Assembly: GCA_021641325.1 (NCBI GenBank)
Contig: JAJXPD010000133.1
Span: 1-6,197, forward strand
Direction of reading: 5' to 3'
Source: Opitutales bacterium
GTDB taxonomy: Bacteria > Verrucomicrobiota > Verrucomicrobiia > Opitutales > Intestinicryptomonadaceae
Length of the DNA stretch: 6,197 nt
Shown here: positions 6,038 through 6,197 of the stretch, piece after piece
How the letters are laid out: every line of letters starts with the position of its first letter
Numbering within the stretch: position 1 is the stretch's first letter
Notes under the pieces: model-generated
Told to the model about the DNA's origin: nothing
What the model saw: only the letters and a program-made list of their open reading frames with translations
Databases searched by the model: none
Position numbers and translations under genes: made by a program

Positions 6038-6197
6038 TTATTTGGACACTTTTTCCTTGATGAAGTTCTTGATGTCTCCGAGCGTGCGGAGTTTCTGAAC
6101 TTCGTCTTCGGCGATTGTCGTGCCGATTGCGTCTTCCACCGCGAACACGATTTCCACCATCGTGAGCGAGGCGAGACCGAGGTCGTCGATAATCACG
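6038..6197 (-). CDS. Acyl carrier protein, C-terminal part (5' end outside window)
   Basis: The frame enters from the right window edge and ends at TAA (6040-6038), giving 52 complete residues: about two thirds of a usual 75-85 residue ACP. ACPs carry acyl chains on a 4'-phosphopantetheine arm in the cytoplasm for fatty acid, lipid or polyketide synthesis. The helix-II motif reads DLGLASLTMVEIVFAVED, with the phosphopantetheine-accepting Ser encoded at 6169-6167. Then follow IGTTIAEDEVQKLRTLGDIKNFI, matching the acidic helix III and the 'xTVGDxxxYI' helix IV of ACPs, and a Lys-rich end (KEKVSK). Typical ACPs have DSLD at the modification site; here it is ASLT, so both flanking Asp residues (E. 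coli AcpP positions 35 and 38) are absent. It could be a specialised ACP or a lineage-specific variant. A hairpin terminator follows closely, so it seems to end its own transcript, separate from the exporter genes. Confidence 0.88.
   Translation of the reverse strand, partial: VIIDDLGLASLTMVEIVFAVEDAIGTTIAEDEVQKLRTLGDIKNFIKEKVSK

Noticed and set aside
1..6197. CRISPR arrays, insertion sequences, tRNA genes, phage or toxin-antitoxin genes
   Set aside because: No direct repeat array, terminal inverted repeats, cloverleaf or relevant protein motif was found on either strand. The DNA looks like ordinary chromosomal coding sequence with uniform composition.

Overview
The window holds one co-directional minus-strand gene cluster from a GC-rich, diderm bacterium. 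The gene families (a Gld-type ABC exporter with DUF4340, an AsmA-like envelope protein) and the protein style fit a Verrucomicrobiota/PVC-group genome best. That assignment is an inference; no rRNA or other decisive marker is present.

Reading along the minus strand (right to left): (1) the C-terminal 52 residues of an acyl carrier protein (6038-6197, cut by the window edge), followed by a probable intrinsic terminator (5991-6022); (2) a tightly packed cluster that starts after a roughly 117-bp gap: an ABC ATPase of the GldA/CcmA type (4883-5920), a GldF-like ABC-2 permease (4125-4886), a GldG-like membrane-anchored auxiliary protein (2650-4128), a DUF4340 protein (774-2639), and a GTG-initiated, N-terminally anchored AsmA-like protein (1-769, cut by the left edge). 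The junctions are ATGA overlap, ATGA overlap, 10 bp and 4 bp, so the five genes almost certainly form one transcript.

The ATPase and permease should form an inner-membrane ABC-2 exporter core. GldG and DUF4340 both have an N-terminal membrane anchor and a large, presumably periplasmic body, and look like accessory subunits. The DUF4340 protein appears to be built from about four copies of one module. The AsmA-like protein is of a class associated with phospholipid transfer or outer-membrane homeostasis, so its position in the same transcript hints that the exporter works on the cell envelope. The substrate is unknown.

The ACP fragment carries the phosphopantetheine serine but has Ala and Thr where typical ACPs have two conserved Asp residues, so it may be a specialised rather than the housekeeping ACP. 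Many long open frames on the plus strand and in other minus frames are shadows of these genes. No tRNA, rRNA, CRISPR, IS element or phage gene was seen.
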